A stretch of 64,000 nucleotides of DNA from Eucalyptus grandis (taxonomy: Eukaryota; Streptophyta; Magnoliopsida; Myrtales; Myrtaceae). The notes beneath the pieces are model-generated. The model saw nothing but the letters and a program-made list of their open reading frames with translations, did not search any database and had not been told where the DNA came from. The translations under genes were made by a program, and so were the position numbers. Below are positions 1-11,757 of the stretch, one piece after another (position 1 is the first letter of the stretch; the number at the start of each line of letters is the position of its first letter). The DNA is taken from the NCBI RefSeq assembly GCF_016545825.1, contig NC_052621.1, positions 1,078,199 through 1,142,198 on the forward strand. The letters are read 5' to 3'.

Positions 1-1315
1 CAAGGGATATACGCAAGAAGAAGGAATAGGCTATGATGAGACTTATGCTCCAGCAAGGTTAGAAGCTATTCGACTATTACTTGTGTTTGCTTGTTATAAG
101 AATTTCAGGTTATTCCAAATGGACGTCAAAAGCGCATTCCTAAATGGAGTCATCCAGAGGAAGTTTATGTGGAACAACCACTGTGGTTTGAAGACCCAAA
201 GAAGCTAGACTCGCCTTCTTGATCAAGAAGGCTCGTATGGTTTAAAGCAAGCACCTCGAGCTTGGTACGACGATTAAGTAAGTTTTTAATACAAAATGGT
301 TTTGTCAAAGGTAAAGTGGATACTACTTTATTTATCAAAAATGAGAACAAAAGTTTCTTACTTGTACAAATATATGTGGACGACATTATTTTCGGATCTT
401 CTAATGAAAATATGTGCAAGAAATTTTCTAAGTCTATGGGATGAATTTGAAATGAGTATGATGGGAGAGTTAACATTCTTTCTTGGTCTTCAAGTAAAAC
501 AATTGAAGGAAGGAACTTTTATTTATCAAGAAAAATATGTTAATGATCTTGTCAAAAGATTTGGACTGGAAAAGTGCAAAAAGACCAACATACCGATGTC
601 AAGTTCTTTAAAGATAGACAAAGATGAAGAAGGGAAGAAAGTTGATCAAAAGCCATGTAGTATCATTGGTTCACTCCTTTATCTTACCGCTTCTAGACTC
701 CGACATCTTGTTGAGTGTTTGCATCTCGTGCTAGGTTTCAATCGATCCTAGAGAATCCCATCTCGGTGCTGCGAAACGCATCATTAAATGCGTTGCTTCA
801 TCATCAAGCATCGATCTTTGGTATCCTAAGAAGGGAGACTTTAATCTTCCGGGGATATTCAAACGCAGATCCGCCGGTTGCGGAAGAGTTGATAGAAAGA
901 GCACTCGGGAACTTGCCGCTTGCTTGGAAGCGGGATGCAGTGTCTTGGTTTTCAAGGAAACAAAGCACCGTGTCTCTTTCAACAATGTATGTGTAGTATG
1001 TAGCTCGGGAAGCTGCTGTTCGCAAATTCTATGGATAAAACAATGCTAAGAGACTTTGAAATTGAAGACTCATGCACGGAGATTAATTGCGACAACACCA
1101 GCGCTATCAACCTCACCAAAAATCCAATTCTCTACTAAAGAGCAAAGCATATAGAGATTCGACATCACTTTATAAGAGATCATGTTCAAAATGGAGATGT
1201 TTCAATTCAATTTGTTGACTCAAAGAATCAATGGCGGATATATTCACAAATCCTTTGGAGAAAATCAATTTGAGTCTATACGCTCCAGACTCAACATTTT
1301 GAGGTATGAGGATAT
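1..1315 (+). pseudogene. Sirevirus-like copia pol remnant (reverse transcriptase and RNase H)
   Basis: This is the C-terminal half of a Ty1/copia Gag-Pol polyprotein, cut by the window start. Translation begins inside the reverse transcriptase (KGYTQEEGIGYDE, then LLLVFA), and the catalytic YVDD box is at 373-384. The connection domain (ELTFFLGLQVKQ) and the LTASR motif follow. The RNase H C-terminus near 1080-1315 reads HFIRDHVQNG, then a frameshifted version of the usual ADIFTKPL end. The reading frame is broken repeatedly, for example around 165-260, after 720 and at 1134-1140 (TAG). It belongs with the ORF3, purine tracts and LTR downstream, in the order expected for a Sirevirus. The same domains recur, better preserved in order, at 34035-37110. 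Confidence 0.9.
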
Positions 1316-1751
1316 CAAAGTCTAAAGACTTTCAGACTCGGACTTACAAGACTTTATCCGAAAGACAATCTTGGTACGTCCGTCGACCGTAAGTCTTTCT
1401 CTCTTGAATCTCATCTTGAAAAGGTACGATTGTCAGATTGTGTTTAAATTGTTGCTATATTTAATTGGCGTAAATATTGCATCGTTTCATTTTCAAAAGG
1501 GAAGTTATGTTTGAAATGACTATTTTTGCGGAAAAAGATAGTTATTTTGAAAAGGCATATTTTTATTTCCTTTATGACAGTTCGTTTATCCTTCTTTTTA
1601 AGCGATCGTGAACTGTCGATTCCTCTTCACTTTCTCTCAAAAACCCTAGAAAGCATCGATCCTCCATTCCCGTTTGTCTTCTTCGTTTAATCCTCAAAAA
1701 GTTGTCATCTTTCCGGGAAAGTCAAGCAAGGAATCTTCCAAAACCGAGAAA
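1316..1751 (+). other. Spacer between pol and ORF3
   Basis: This non-coding stretch separates the end of RNase H from ORF3 of the same element. It contains a CTCTCAAAAACCCTAG stretch near 1635-1650 that resembles a short leader before ORF3. A comparable spacer lies before ORF3 of the second element at about 37110-37317. I see no gene in it. Confidence 0.5.
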
Positions 1752-3798
1752 GATGTCATCCTCAAGAAAGTCTTCGAGAATTGCAGCGTGGGACCACGGT
1801 GGATGAGTGAGGGGCCTACGCACTTCGATCTTACCGAAGATGAAGTAACCTGATCAGCAAGCGAGCCCACAACATTCTCAACAGCGTCATTCTCCTCCAT
1901 CTAGTCCTCAAGGCGTTGATCATCAACAATGTGAAGAAATCATCGAGGATGCAGACTCGTAAGAGTTCAAAAGCCCGCTTATATTTACTAGTTATATCGT
2001 GCCCTAAAAGGAATTCGTACTCATTTGAACTACATTGATGATTTTCTTAAAGACAAAGGACATGGGAACGAATATATCTTTTCGAAAAAAAATGGAAAGT
2101 TTGGGAGTTGCTCAAAAAGGGGTGGCCGAGGAAACCTCGCAAATATCCCAAGTGATCCTCGTGATCGGGGGCCGAATCGTAGATGGGAATGATGATGATA
2201 AATTGTGCACCAATTCCAACCGAAAATGGGTGTTGCGGTTGAAAACCAAGGAAAAGGGGAGATTTGTTCAGATCAAAGGAGCAAAAGGATCTCGTACTCG
2301 AAATTGCTAAAGCGTGGGGTGATAAACCCTAGGAGTGTAGATTTTGATTTTCTGGATGCTGTGAATATAAACTTGAGGGAAAAGTTCAGTTATCTTCAAC
2401 TTGAAAAGTTCTACTCTGACTCTACAGAGGCCTATGCTGAATTAACTGCATATTTCTATTCAAATCTAAGCTTTTGGATGCAAATAGATTCTCAGCGTTA
2501 AAGACCAAGATTATGTAGTGGATATGAATATGTGGCGAGATGTGTTAGAAGTCGAAAGAGGAAGATATCAGCCAATCAAAGTTTCCATTGCTCGGGCCAC
2601 TCTTGAACTGGTGAAGGACAGGAGAACAGATGAAAAGATCACCTACTTAAGGATGGGTGCATTCAACATCTTGCTTCACAAGATTGTGATTAATTGCCTC
2701 CGACCGAAATCGACTTCCAAGACCGATGTTTCAAGTTCGAGGCCAAGTTGATGTATGCCATTCTTTTGGAAAAAGGTTTTCTCTCCTCACGCCGTGATGT
2801 TTCACATGTATAGAGCAATGATGAAGGACAGAGGTCAGCTCCTTACCCAAGCCTTGTTACGAAGTTATTCGGACATCTGAATATTTAGCCTCCACAAATC
2901 TTTTGTGTTCGACCATGCGATCATATGGTGGTAGGTCTGAAAATGGTGACCAAAATGCGTCCGAAGGAACCGAGCAAGGAGTTGGAGAAATTCAAGGAGA
3001 AGACTCGCAAAATCTCATCAAATATCTTCGCAGCTAAAAGAAAAGGGAAGGAGCCCATGGTTGCTCCATCCAAGAGAAGAAGAGCTCTCCTTGTTGAGGA
3101 TGAAGATGATGAGGAAGACATCACTATCTCTGCATTGGCTTTGAAGAATTTAAGTCGTCCTATTCCACGAAAGAATCGGAGCAAATGACGAAAGAAGAAG
3201 AGGAGAAGGAAGAAGAAGAAATAGAAGCTGAAAAAGAAACAGAGGAGGAAAGACTCGAAGAAGAAAGAAGAGAAGAAGGAGAACTCGAAGAACACTCTTC
3301 TCCACCGTAGGCATGGAAACAGGGGGAGATCGGGAGAAAGGAGTGAAGTCTTCATGTCCCGATGAAAGTGAAGGAGTCGGCCGCTCACCAGCACCCAGAG
3401 GATGTTTATGCATCTCAATTTCCAGAAGAAGGTCATGAAGTTTCATCGCCAAACCTGCAAGATTATGCTGATCTACCATCATCTGCATTTACTCCATCAG
3501 ATCGAGCTAAAGCAAGTACTCAAACTGATAATGGAGCAGATTTTCGCAGAATTATGGATATTCTTTTGGAGATGCGAGGTCAGATTTATGCCTTGGGATG
3601 CGAAGTTCAAAGCTTGAAGAATGAAGGTCAAGCTTCTTCCTGTTCATTGAATGATAAAATGCAAGCCCTCTCTGTTCGAATCAGGCCAATGCCAAGAGTG
3701 AGGAGATTGCACGGCTAAAGGAAGACTTTAAAAGGCTGGAAGGCATCGTTCGGTCTATGGAAGATTTCCAGCTTGTCCGTGTTCCCAAGCAATCTTAA
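1752..3798 (+). pseudogene. Sirevirus-like ORF3 (downstream of pol), decayed
   Basis: This extra gene follows pol and precedes the 3' LTR, as in Sireviruses, where it is often called env-like. The start is inferred from MSSSRKSSRIA, which parallels the start of the copy at 37318. The frame is broken several times; the best segments are 2035-2310, 2205-2501, 2518-2751, 2925-3188 and 3362-3718. Recognisable parts in order are PKMGV, RGVINPRSVDFDFLD, a tract containing AYAELTAYFY, FNILLHKIVINC, an acidic Glu-rich tract (3190-3300), and a C-terminal region with heptad-like leucines and DFQLVRVPKQS, which suggests a coiled coil. The function is unknown. I see no convincing signal peptide or membrane anchor, so an envelope role is not supported here. 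Confidence 0.7.
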
Positions 3799-3825
3799 CT
3801 TCATCTCATCCTTTTTAATGATGAC

Positions 3826-3838
3826 AAAAGGGGAGAGA
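3826..3838 (+). other. Upstream polypurine tract
   Basis: AAAAGGGGAGAGA lies 27 bp after the ORF3 stop and about 320 bp before the 3' LTR. An equivalent tract lies at 46326-46338 in the second Sirevirus-like element. Multiple purine tracts are a known Sirevirus trait, so this supports the assignment. Confidence 0.6.
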
Positions 3839-4148
3839 TGCAAGATTTGATCAAAAACCTTTCATTCAACTTTTAATTGTTTTTGTTGGATTGTTTTGTG
3901 GTTTGAATCTGTTTGACTTTGGTTTGTGTCTGGATGAGAACTGAACTAGACTTAGACTTGACTGCTTCTATTAACTAATATTGATATCGGATGACTTCAT
4001 CATATACTGGACTAACCTATTTTCTGTGATTGCAGATTCTAGTGTTATTCTGTTAAGACATTTACCTCTATAAGATATGCATATGTGTTTAAAAAATGTT
4101 TTGCAGGTCAAAGATATCCAAATCTGCGAGGAAAGTTTTGTCACCATC

Positions 4149-4159
4149 AAAAGGGAGAT
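4149..4159 (+). other. LTR-adjacent polypurine tract
   Basis: AAAAGGGAGAT directly abuts the TGTTGGAG start of the 3' LTR. This is the expected position and composition for the plus-strand primer of an LTR retrotransposon. Confidence 0.8.
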
Positions 4160-5056
4160 TGTTGGAGAAATCTTCTTGAAGTGTTTTGAAGTTGACAAAT
4201 CGTTTCTATCGTCTAGTCCGAAGGCTTGAGACTCGCTATTTAAAGTCTCAAGACCTTGGGACAGCCGGACTCAAGACTCAAAGTCTATCCTCATTGATAG
4301 TCTTTAATCCGTTGAAGAAAGGTTATCCAGAACTGGATGTTTCGTTGAGGATTTAACCTTATCAAGGAGAAGATCTCATGGCTGGAGAAGACATAAACGG
4401 AGTCCTTTGATTGATCGAAGATTGATTCGATAATTGAAGATCCGGTGATTGCCTAAATATTATTGGAAGGTTCTCGCTTATGGAAACCGAGATCCCGATT
4501 GTATGGGCGAACAGATTGATGGGCTATCAACACGTTCCATTTATAGCTTGGACAATCTTCCTAATTGATTCCGCCCAACGGGTAGATTGGAGGAATTCCT
4601 TTGGTAAGTGCCAACGGTATGATGGCATAAAGGAGTATATAAGGAAGACTGTCTTAGTCGTTCAAGGTGTGCGCGATAGAAGAATTCCAAAGTCCGAAGC
4701 TCCTTTTGTTTAGACAAATCCTTTGAGCGAATACTTGTATACGAAAGAGAGAGTCTATATTTGTGAGAAATCTTGAGGAGGTGTGGTAGAACATCTACAC
4801 TTTGTGGAATCAAGGCAAAGCTGTGCTGTAACCTCTTTCTTGTTCATAGTGGAATCCAGCCAATAGGCTGTCGGTGAAGAAGAGTGGACGTAGGCTTGAT
4901 ATGCCGAACCACTATAAACCGCGTGTTAAATTTTCTCTTCTCTCGAGTCTTACTTTGACTATCGTTTCATCCAACTGTCTAGTATTGTGCAATTGCTTGA
5001 GAAAAATTCTTTATATACCTATTCACCCCCCTCTAGGTACTCATACTAGCAATATC
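4160..5056 (+). repeat. 3' LTR of the left Sirevirus-like element
   Basis: The LTR begins TGTTGGAGAAAT after the purine tract and ends CTAGCAATATCA, about 897 bp. Family landmarks shared with the copies at 16729, 18979, 28072 and 46581 are the GTTTTGAAGTTGACAAA head, ATTCCTTTGG-AAGTGCCAACGG, the TATA box, GTGGACGTAGGCTTGAT, and the CACCCCCCTCTAGGT end. The 5' LTR lies outside the window, so the target-site duplication cannot be tested. The inverted copy directly downstream starts almost at the LTR edge. Confidence 0.88.
4636..4643 (+). promoter_or_regulatory. TATA box of the Sirevirus-like LTR
   Basis: TATATAAG lies in GGAGTATATAAGGAAG, just downstream of the conserved AAGTGCCAACGG block. 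The same motif is at 17207-17214 in the related solo LTR. In the 18979, 28072 and 46581 copies it is changed to TATTTAAG-like forms. It is the likely core promoter of the LTR. Confidence 0.65.
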
Positions 5057-5456
5057 ATGTTCAAGCTATAAAAGGAACGTGTTGATAGCCCATCAATCAT
5101 GTTCACCCATACAATCAGGATCTCAGTTTCCATAAGTAGAACCTTCCAATAATATTTAGGCAATCACCGGATCTTCCATTATCGAATCAATCTTCGATCA
5201 ATCAAAGGACTCCGTTATGTCTTCTCCAGCCACGAGATCTTCTCCAGTTGATAAGGTTAAATCCTTAACGAAACATCCAGTTCTGGATAACCTTTCTTCA
5301 ATGGATTAGAGACTGTCAATGAGGATAGACTTTGAGTCTTGAGTCTGGCTGTCCGGAGGTCTTCAGACTTTAAACAGCAGAGTCTGCAAGCCTTTAGACT
5401 AGACTGATAGAAACGTTTTGTCAACTTCAAAACATTTCAAGAAGATTTCTCCAACA
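5057..5456 (-). repeat. Inverted partial Sirevirus-like LTR
   Basis: This is the reverse complement of the first ~390 bp of the LTR at 4160. It runs from TATAGCTTGA at the left to the LTR head TCTCCAACA at 5448-5456 on this strand. The two arms (about 4160-4550 and 5062-5456) form a long inverted repeat with a spacer of about 510 bp. Arm identity looks high, with scattered substitutions. The small ORFs MSTSKHFKKISP on each side are mirror images of the same arm and are not genes. Confidence 0.85.
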
Positions 5457-5458
5457 AT

Positions 5459-5765
5459 TAGAAGGCTTGATCCATTCCCATCACTATCTGGTGTTAACTC
5501 ATCAACTAAAAGCACATCAATGCTCAGGTATATGAAAGAAGAAACTAATGATTCCAATCTAGTTACAGGGATATATCCTATGAACACATCTCCGAGTCTC
5601 TGTATCAAGATGCTTTAACACCCATTGTCCACGTTAATTCTTCAACTTACATGAGCAGGCCTTTCTAGAAGGCATTCAGAGTTATGATCAACTTCTGGTT
5701 ATGTGAGCTATTGCAAGAGTTCTTTTACTATTTGCTCGAAACCTGAAGTACGCATTCTAAACTTG
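5459..5765. repeat. Direct repeat unit 1, unidentified
   Basis: About 300 bp starting AGAAGGCTTGATCCA recur in diverged form at 6547-6845. Shared blocks include CTCATCAACTAA, TACAGGGATATAT, GAACACATCTC and GCTTTAACACCC. On the minus strand an open stretch reads MIQRLGDVFIGYIPVTRLES, but I do not recognise it, and it is not preserved in the second copy. It could be a host remnant duplicated before the LTR insertion, or an unknown repeat. Confidence 0.6.
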
Positions 5766-6546
5766 CGAAAAAAGCTGCCACGGTGTCTTTTCTCAAGTAC
5801 CCCTTTTTATGTAACTTGTTTTGTTTCGTGTGATCTTTAATCAGGCCATAGAGCTGTTGAGCGCTTCATTACACTCCAAAACAGTTCTCACGGACATATT
5901 CAGCGAAGTTCTCACAGACAGATTCAACCGGGGAAGGCCTCAGTGAAATGCTACTCTTCAACTTTAGAAACTCTCTGTTCATATCGGCTTGCTGGGGTAT
6001 TTTGTTCCTGTTACTTTGTAAGATGCTGATGAAGCTTTTCAATCCGCCATGTGATATTAGGCTCTATTATTATGTATTACTAAGAAATTAGTTCTTGAGT
6101 GATTATTGATCTTTGGTATATGGTGCCTAAGACGTACGTTGCTTCTAATGTCCATATGCTTGTCATGCTGCACGAATGTGTTTTATGTGCATTGATCCAT
6201 CTGGTTCAAGAAATCGATCAATGTACTATTAACTGATATCCCGAAGAAATTGAGAACATCTGTGAGATATGTACGACAATCACATGATTAATAAGTAATC
6301 TACTGCTTTGCTCTAGACAAGCTATGGTCCATAAAACGAGGGATTGTAAGAGGCTTCCTGGAGACAAAGTGATGGACTTCTGCTAAGACGAGGTAAGGCC
6401 CGCAAGAATGGCGACTTCTTACAACTAATTTGATCACACTAGAAATTCAACAATGAAATCTGAAAGTTATTTTAAATTGGTGGTTGTTGTGCCATGGCAT
6501 TTGAGAATAACCGGTTCTAAAGCTGTTCCGATGTTCGTGTGAGATC
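5766..6546. other. Unassigned intergenic sequence
   Basis: AT-rich sequence between two copies of the direct repeat. I found no convincing coding segment, LTR end or TIR in it. Confidence 0.4.
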
Positions 6547-6845
6547 AGAAGGCTTGATCCACCTATCATTATTTGATTGACTCATCAACTAAGAGCACAC
6601 GATGTTTAGATATATGGAAGAAACTAAAGATTCCTTTCTAATTACAGGGATATATTCATGAACACATCTCTGAGTGTTTGTATTAATATGCTTTAACACC
6701 CGTTACTCACAATAATTTTCTAACTTACATGACCATACTTTTTCGAAGGCATACGGATTTTCGATCAAGTTGTGATTGTGTGCGCTACAGTAAAAGTGCT
6801 ATTACTGTTTGCTAGAAACCTAAAGCACGCATTTGGAAGTGAGAT
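6547..6845. repeat. Direct repeat unit 2, unidentified
   Basis: This is the diverged second copy of 5459-5765, in the same orientation and with the same order of blocks. The minus-strand frame open in unit 1 is interrupted here. That argues that neither copy is a functional gene now. Confidence 0.6.
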
Positions 6846-6986
6846 GAGTAGGGCCAAGAATGATTCATCAAATGTCGCAAAATGTTGATAGGATTATTCT
6901 CAACACATCCTAGGGGGTTTCCTAAAAGTGCCGCCGGGGCCCACACAACATGTATATATCAAAACATTGCTTTTATATTCACCCAC

Positions 6987-7038
6987 ATAAACATACATTC
7001 CTACATTTCCCTATAAACATACATTCCTACATTTCCCT
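6987..7038. repeat. 26-bp tandem duplication
   Basis: Two identical adjacent copies of a 26-bp unit starting ATAAACATACATTCC. This is a simple local duplication, probably by slippage. Confidence 0.85.
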
Positions 7039-7196
7039 ACGATATAGATAGGTCAATGAACACTCCGCCCCTTATAACTTCCAACTTATATCAATGTTTG
7101 ACACTTTGTTCGTGGACTAACCTTATTTTCTATGTAACTTTGAAATGCGTTGCCACAAAAATCACGTTACTGTGAATCACCAATTACTTTGATTAA

Positions 7197-7417
7197 TTAT
7201 ACACTCATGTTAGCTAGTGAATAAAAGCCGACTATAAGCGCTCCGTATTCAGCTTGATTTTTTGAAAATTTAAAGTCCTGCCTGAATTGGAATTTCGTTT
7301 TATGCCCCCTTAGAGACACAATCAAAATCCCTACTCCAGATGTAGACGAACCATCAATACACAACAACCATAGATCAACTATGCATAGCTTTCGCTTTGA
7401 TAACACATGGATACTCT
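7197..7417 (-). pseudogene. Second (archaeal-like) RNase H of the gypsy element
   Basis: The minus-strand translation contains WLLCIDGSS, then GILIVSLRG, then NQAEYGALIVGF. This is the pattern of the extra RNase H of Tat-lineage gypsy elements (DGS...NEAEYEAL in family members). The catalytic-type Asp and Glu residues are visible. The segment stops at the TSD of the solo LTR on its right, and the rest of the domain is not preserved on the left. Confidence 0.75.
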
Positions 7418-7422
7418 GTAAG

Positions 7423-10120
7423 TGTTGAGACCTAAATTTTGGCGATCCGTTTAGTCATTTATCGCACTAAAAATTAGGGATTAATTTTAACCCCTACAAA
7501 AAATTAATTAATTAATTGCATAGCATATAATTTTAGGAGCATTTATTTATTTGCATTGGGTTGGTGACAAATGGGTTTGATTTGGTGAATCTGAACTTTA
7601 ATTTAACAAATTGGACTAAGCCCACGAATGGAGCAAATTGGTCTAAGCCCGTATTCTTGGAGGAAATATTACAAGTTCATTTTTGCAAGATTTGAAATTT
7701 TAAAAATCCTATTGTAATTTTGAATCTTTGACAATTTTGAAAAAATTGGTAGAGAATATTCATTTTTGCTTACCTTACCAAAAAAAAAAAAAAAATTCAT
7801 TTTTGCAAAGGAAATCTAGAAGAGATGTAGAAAATAAAAAGTAATATTGCGTGCGGAAAAGAAATCTTCACGGATGTTGATTTGAAAAAGAAATTAAAAC
7901 CCTAATCCTTGGCCGATAAAAAGGTTGTTCGTTTAGGGTTTTAGGAGGGCTTTTTCTCGCGGTTTTGTAGGTCAAAAAATTCAAAGCAAGAGAGAAAATT
8001 TTCTTCCATTGTTTTAGGGTTTTTGGGGGGGGGTCTTCTCCATTTCGAAGTCAAAATTCAACAAAAAAGAAAAAAAAAATCGTTCTTTGGGCAGAGGGCT
8101 TTTTCTTTGATCGTTTTGGGGGAGAAGCAACATAAATAAAATAAAATAAAATAAAATAAAGGAAAAGTTCTTGAGGAAAAGTCAACAAAAGCAAAAGAGA
8201 GCAGAGAGAGGGCAGTGAGGAGACGTGACTAGAGAGTGGGACGTGAGGGAGGGGATAGGGCAGAAGAATAGGAAAAGGAAAAAAGAAGAGAAAAGGAAAC
8301 AAAAAAAAAAAAAGAGAGGAAAAGTAGGAGGGCTACTGTTCTTTTTCTCGGTTGAACTCCCTCACCTTCGAACGCCGGTGTCTCCCTCGGCTTGCCACCG
8401 CCGCTCCGCCTGCAACCCAACACCGCCGCAACCTGCAGCCGCTGCGCTTCGCTTGCCGCGTCTCCGAGCGACCCCTTGCAACAGCTCCACCCAATGTTGC
8501 TTGTTGCGTCGCTGTCGCGACCTGCCTCTACTAGCCTAGCGCCCGAGCTCCCTTGTTGCTGCAACCTACGCTTCTGGCGCTGCTCCTGCTCCACCTGACC
8601 TGCAGCCAAGTCTCCGTCGCCGCCGTCAGTAGCCGCTTGACTCCTTACGACGACCCGACGCCTACCACTGCTGTAGACCGCAACGCTAGGACCGGTTGCT
8701 GAGCTGCTCTGCTGCATGAGCCCTCCGCCCGAGCGCTGCTGCTGCTCAAGTGTCGCTGCTGCCCCGACACCAGTAGGTCCCGAACTGAACACCGGCCCCC
8801 CTGTACGTCGCTCCGAGCCCCGAGCAACGCCACTACCAGCCATTGCCGTCGCTTCCGCCCGCCGTCGGTTCCCTCTCCAGAGTATAGAATGGCAACCCAT
8901 CACCCTCAGTGAACCACTACAACTGCCCCTTGTTGAACCAAGCCGAGCCACGTCAAGCCGCCGTTGATTAAGCCGGATTTTGGAAAATTCAAAATTAGGT
9001 AGTTTTTTATTTTTATTTTTTTAGTTTTATTATTTTATTATTTTATTTTATTATTTGTTTCTTTATTTGAAATATTCCTTGATGTAAGATTGAGATTCCC
9101 GACATGAAGTAGCCTCTTAAATTAGGGATTGACAGTCCGATTTTCGCGCCCGAAATCCAACTCGCAATCGCTTGGAAAATTACCAATCTGATCTCATGCT
9201 CGAGATTCGATTCGCGGTTTATTTAAAATTGACCAACCCAATCTTATACGCCAGATATGATTCGTTAATTTTTGGATATCAATCTTATCTTGCTCTGATT
9301 TGCCATCATGTGGTTTGAGTTGATTTTGTTTTCATAAAAAGGAAAAATCCAAAAAAATATTTGAATTAGGATTAGGTTTATCATCTTAGGTTATCTTGCA
9401 TATTTAGGATATGAAATTTTATTTTGAATTTTTAAAAATAAAAATCCAAAAAAGATGCATTCATTTAGGATGTTATTTTTTTTTTTTTGAATTGCACGTT
9501 TAATTATTTGGCAATTTTAATTTCGAATTTCATAAAAAGAAAAAGAAAAAAAAATTAGAATTAGGGCATTATTTACACATCATTGCATGTTAGGATAAGA
9601 TTGCATGTTTAACTTTTTAATTAATTATAGGTTTTGATAATTTTTCTTGGATAGGTTGCAATTTAGGTTAGAGATTACCAAGTCAAGATAATATCTTAGT
9701 TTAAATTAAGATTTGGCCTAACCTGATTCTTAATATAAGTAAGATGATATCTTAGCCCGCATAGACAATTTTTGTACTTTTCTAATTTCGAATTTCATGG
9801 AAAATACAAAAAAAAAAATTGTCTTAGAATAAATCAATTTCATTCTTTAGAATAGATTGCATGTTAGTGTAATTAAGTTCCCGAGCTCACAAATCTTTAG
9901 TTTGCAAAAGTAAAGTAAATCTTCCGTTACTTTACTTGGGTTTCTAATCGACCCACAAAAAATAGATTAGTAGCAATTCCTAATTGAAAAATCAATGGCA
10001 TGTTTAGAACTCGAACCTAAGTGGCAAATTGGTTGGGCTTGGGAGAACCTAAGCTAAGTTTAGGCTTAGTAATCCATTAGCCAAATCCTAGGTGATTCAC
10101 CCGAAATTTTGGTCGCGATA
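7423..10120 (-). repeat. Solo LTR, 2.7 kb, TGTCGCGACC-type family, TSD GTAAG
   Basis: On the minus strand the LTR runs from TATCGCGACCAAAATTTCG (expected TG, mutated to TA) to AATTTAGGTCTCAACA. It is flanked by a perfect 5-bp duplication GTAAG at 7418-7422 and 10121-10125, and it interrupts the gypsy RNase H region. No internal coding region is present, so it is a solo LTR left by recombination between two LTRs. A second member in the opposite orientation is at 30914-34034. Both share long AT-rich blocks, for example around GACTGTCAATCCCTA and TTGATATCC. The lineage is probably gypsy, by size and ends. Confidence 0.9.
8336..8965 (-). other. GC-rich module inside the solo LTR
   Basis: About 630 bp rich in GC and in CTG/CCG-type triplets sit in an AT-rich LTR. 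A 240-codon open frame (8229-8951, minus, LTR sense) spans it. It is Ser/Arg/Gly-rich and ends in a Phe-rich tail. The composition alone can keep frames open, and no domain is recognisable, so I do not call a gene. The LTR at 30914 has a GC-rich block in the same place but with different sequence. Confidence 0.6.
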
Positions 10121-10125
10121 GTAAG

Positions 10126-11300
10126 AAAATTAGCCATGGCTATCCCTTTACTACTTTCATTGGTACATACACTAGGTTCAATTCAGATAATGTGAAGGAT
10201 TTTTTGCCTCTAGGCCTTTCACTATAGACCTCGTAAACATATATTTAATAACATCAATTTTACATATGACGTGAATGACAGCTGGCAACAAATAATGCCG
10301 CAATTCGGTACACAAAATATAAAGATAATCGATCTTTTTAACAGCAGTATATCTCCTTTTAGCATCATTGAGCATCCTGTTGAGGTAATACACCGCTTGC
10401 TCTTTGCTTTCATCATTCTCTTGTACCAACATACTATCAATTGTTGTATCGGTGGCTGACACGTAGAGTTTTAGAGGTTTGCCTGCTTTTGGTGGCACCA
10501 ACACTGGAGAATGTTTTTATCCTCTCGAAGGCACGTGGTGCTCCTCTCGCCAGACGAATTCATCCTGATTTTTCAATTTCAACAAAGGAGAAAACACATC
10601 TATTTTACCAGATAGGTTAGCATTAAATCTTCGAATAAAATTTACTTTTTCGATTATCATTTGTAATTGCTTCTTGCTACTTGTTCAAGATAATCGAGAT
10701 AACTTACCTCTCCTGACTTAACTGAGATGTCGTCGATGTACACTTCCATAAATTTCGTGATCATGTCATGCAAAATAAAGTTCATTACTTGTTGATAGGT
10801 GGCTTTGGCATTCTTCAAATCAAAGGGCACACTTTCTAAGAAAATGTTCCTATGGCTCCCGGTACCTAAAAGCCGTCTTATGGACATCCTATTCGGCAAT
10901 GAATCTTATTGTATCCTAAATGGCGATCCATCAAGGACATCATTTCGTTTCCACCTACAGAATCCACTAGCATATTGGCAAATAGCATTTGATATTTGTC
11001 TTTTGGAGTCATAGCAATCAAATACCCGAAGTCTATGCAAACTCATAACTTCCCATTTTTCTTCTTGATTGGCACTATGTTGGAGAGCCACTTAACATAC
11101 CGAGCAGTCTCAATTTTCACATTTAATTTGGGAGCAAACCCCCTTGGAGGTTGCTCATTAGGTCTCCAAACTGATTTTATCAGGAGACGATGTTCAACCA
11201 CATCTCTACTCAATCTTGGCATCTCATGGTAGTCCCACGTGACTCCACAAGACTTCCACCAACACATTTCGAAATTCATCGCCCAACAATGCGCTTACAA
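10126..11300 (-). pseudogene. gypsy reverse transcriptase and RNase H remnant
   Basis: Minus-strand pieces match the Tat/gypsy RT in order. The N-terminal motif is EMPRLSRDVVEHRL, then NIVPIKKKNGKL near 11045. PFDLKNAKATYQQVM and MEVYIDDISVKS (the YVDD-equivalent YIDD) lie at 10700-10850. The RNase H linker LVPPKAGKPLKLYVS and ELRHYLLPAVIHV lie at 10178-10504. Frames shift between pieces, and a stop ends the last piece before the solo LTR insertion. The polymerase would have copied the element RNA into DNA, but it cannot be functional now. Confidence 0.85.
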
Positions 11301-11752
11301 AGACGGGATGTTTACTTCATTATTACTAATGTCAACCTCTATGAGCGGATCTTCAGATTCAACTATTTTTGTATTCTCTTGGAGTGAAAACTCCTCAAAA
11401 TCCCCTTGTAATCTGCAAATCCCAAAGAATATTCAGTTTCTTCCGCAAGATAGCAAGAGTATCGCTCATCTAGCTCTTGTAACAAGTTATTTTCTTCCAT
11501 ATGAAACGTCGAATTTCTCTTTGGCCAACTCACTTTCCTTCGGGATCCACTCAAACCGCATCTCTTTGAGATGGCCATAGGCAAGCTTAGCGGTGTCCTT
11601 GCAAGGTGGGTCAATAACAAACACTGCATCATCTTCAGAAGCATCCGTTTGCACTACGTCACCCCAAATGATGATTCATGATTTGCTTTTACGTACTCTA
11701 CCTTATTCCCATTCCAAAAAGCTAAAGTCCGATGCAATGAGTAAGGTATACA
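11301..11752 (-). pseudogene. gypsy protease-RT linker remnant
   Basis: This minus-strand sequence reads EWE or WNG-type residues near 11700 and a 93-codon open piece at 11363-11644. It corresponds in position to the region between protease and RT in Tat polyproteins. The junction at 11752 resumes the protease-downstream sequence interrupted by the copia fragment. Similarity is weak and the function is a structural inference. Confidence 0.5.
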
Positions 11753-11757
11753 TTGTG

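Noticed and set aside
1752..3798. ORF3 as a viral envelope gene
   Set aside because: No signal peptide, membrane anchor or cleavage site is visible; the env-like label is only a naming habit for this position.
8229..8951. 240-codon minus-strand ORF
   Set aside because: It lies in a GC-rich module of a solo LTR, is low-complexity Ser/Arg/Gly, has no known motif, and overlaps open frames on the other strand.
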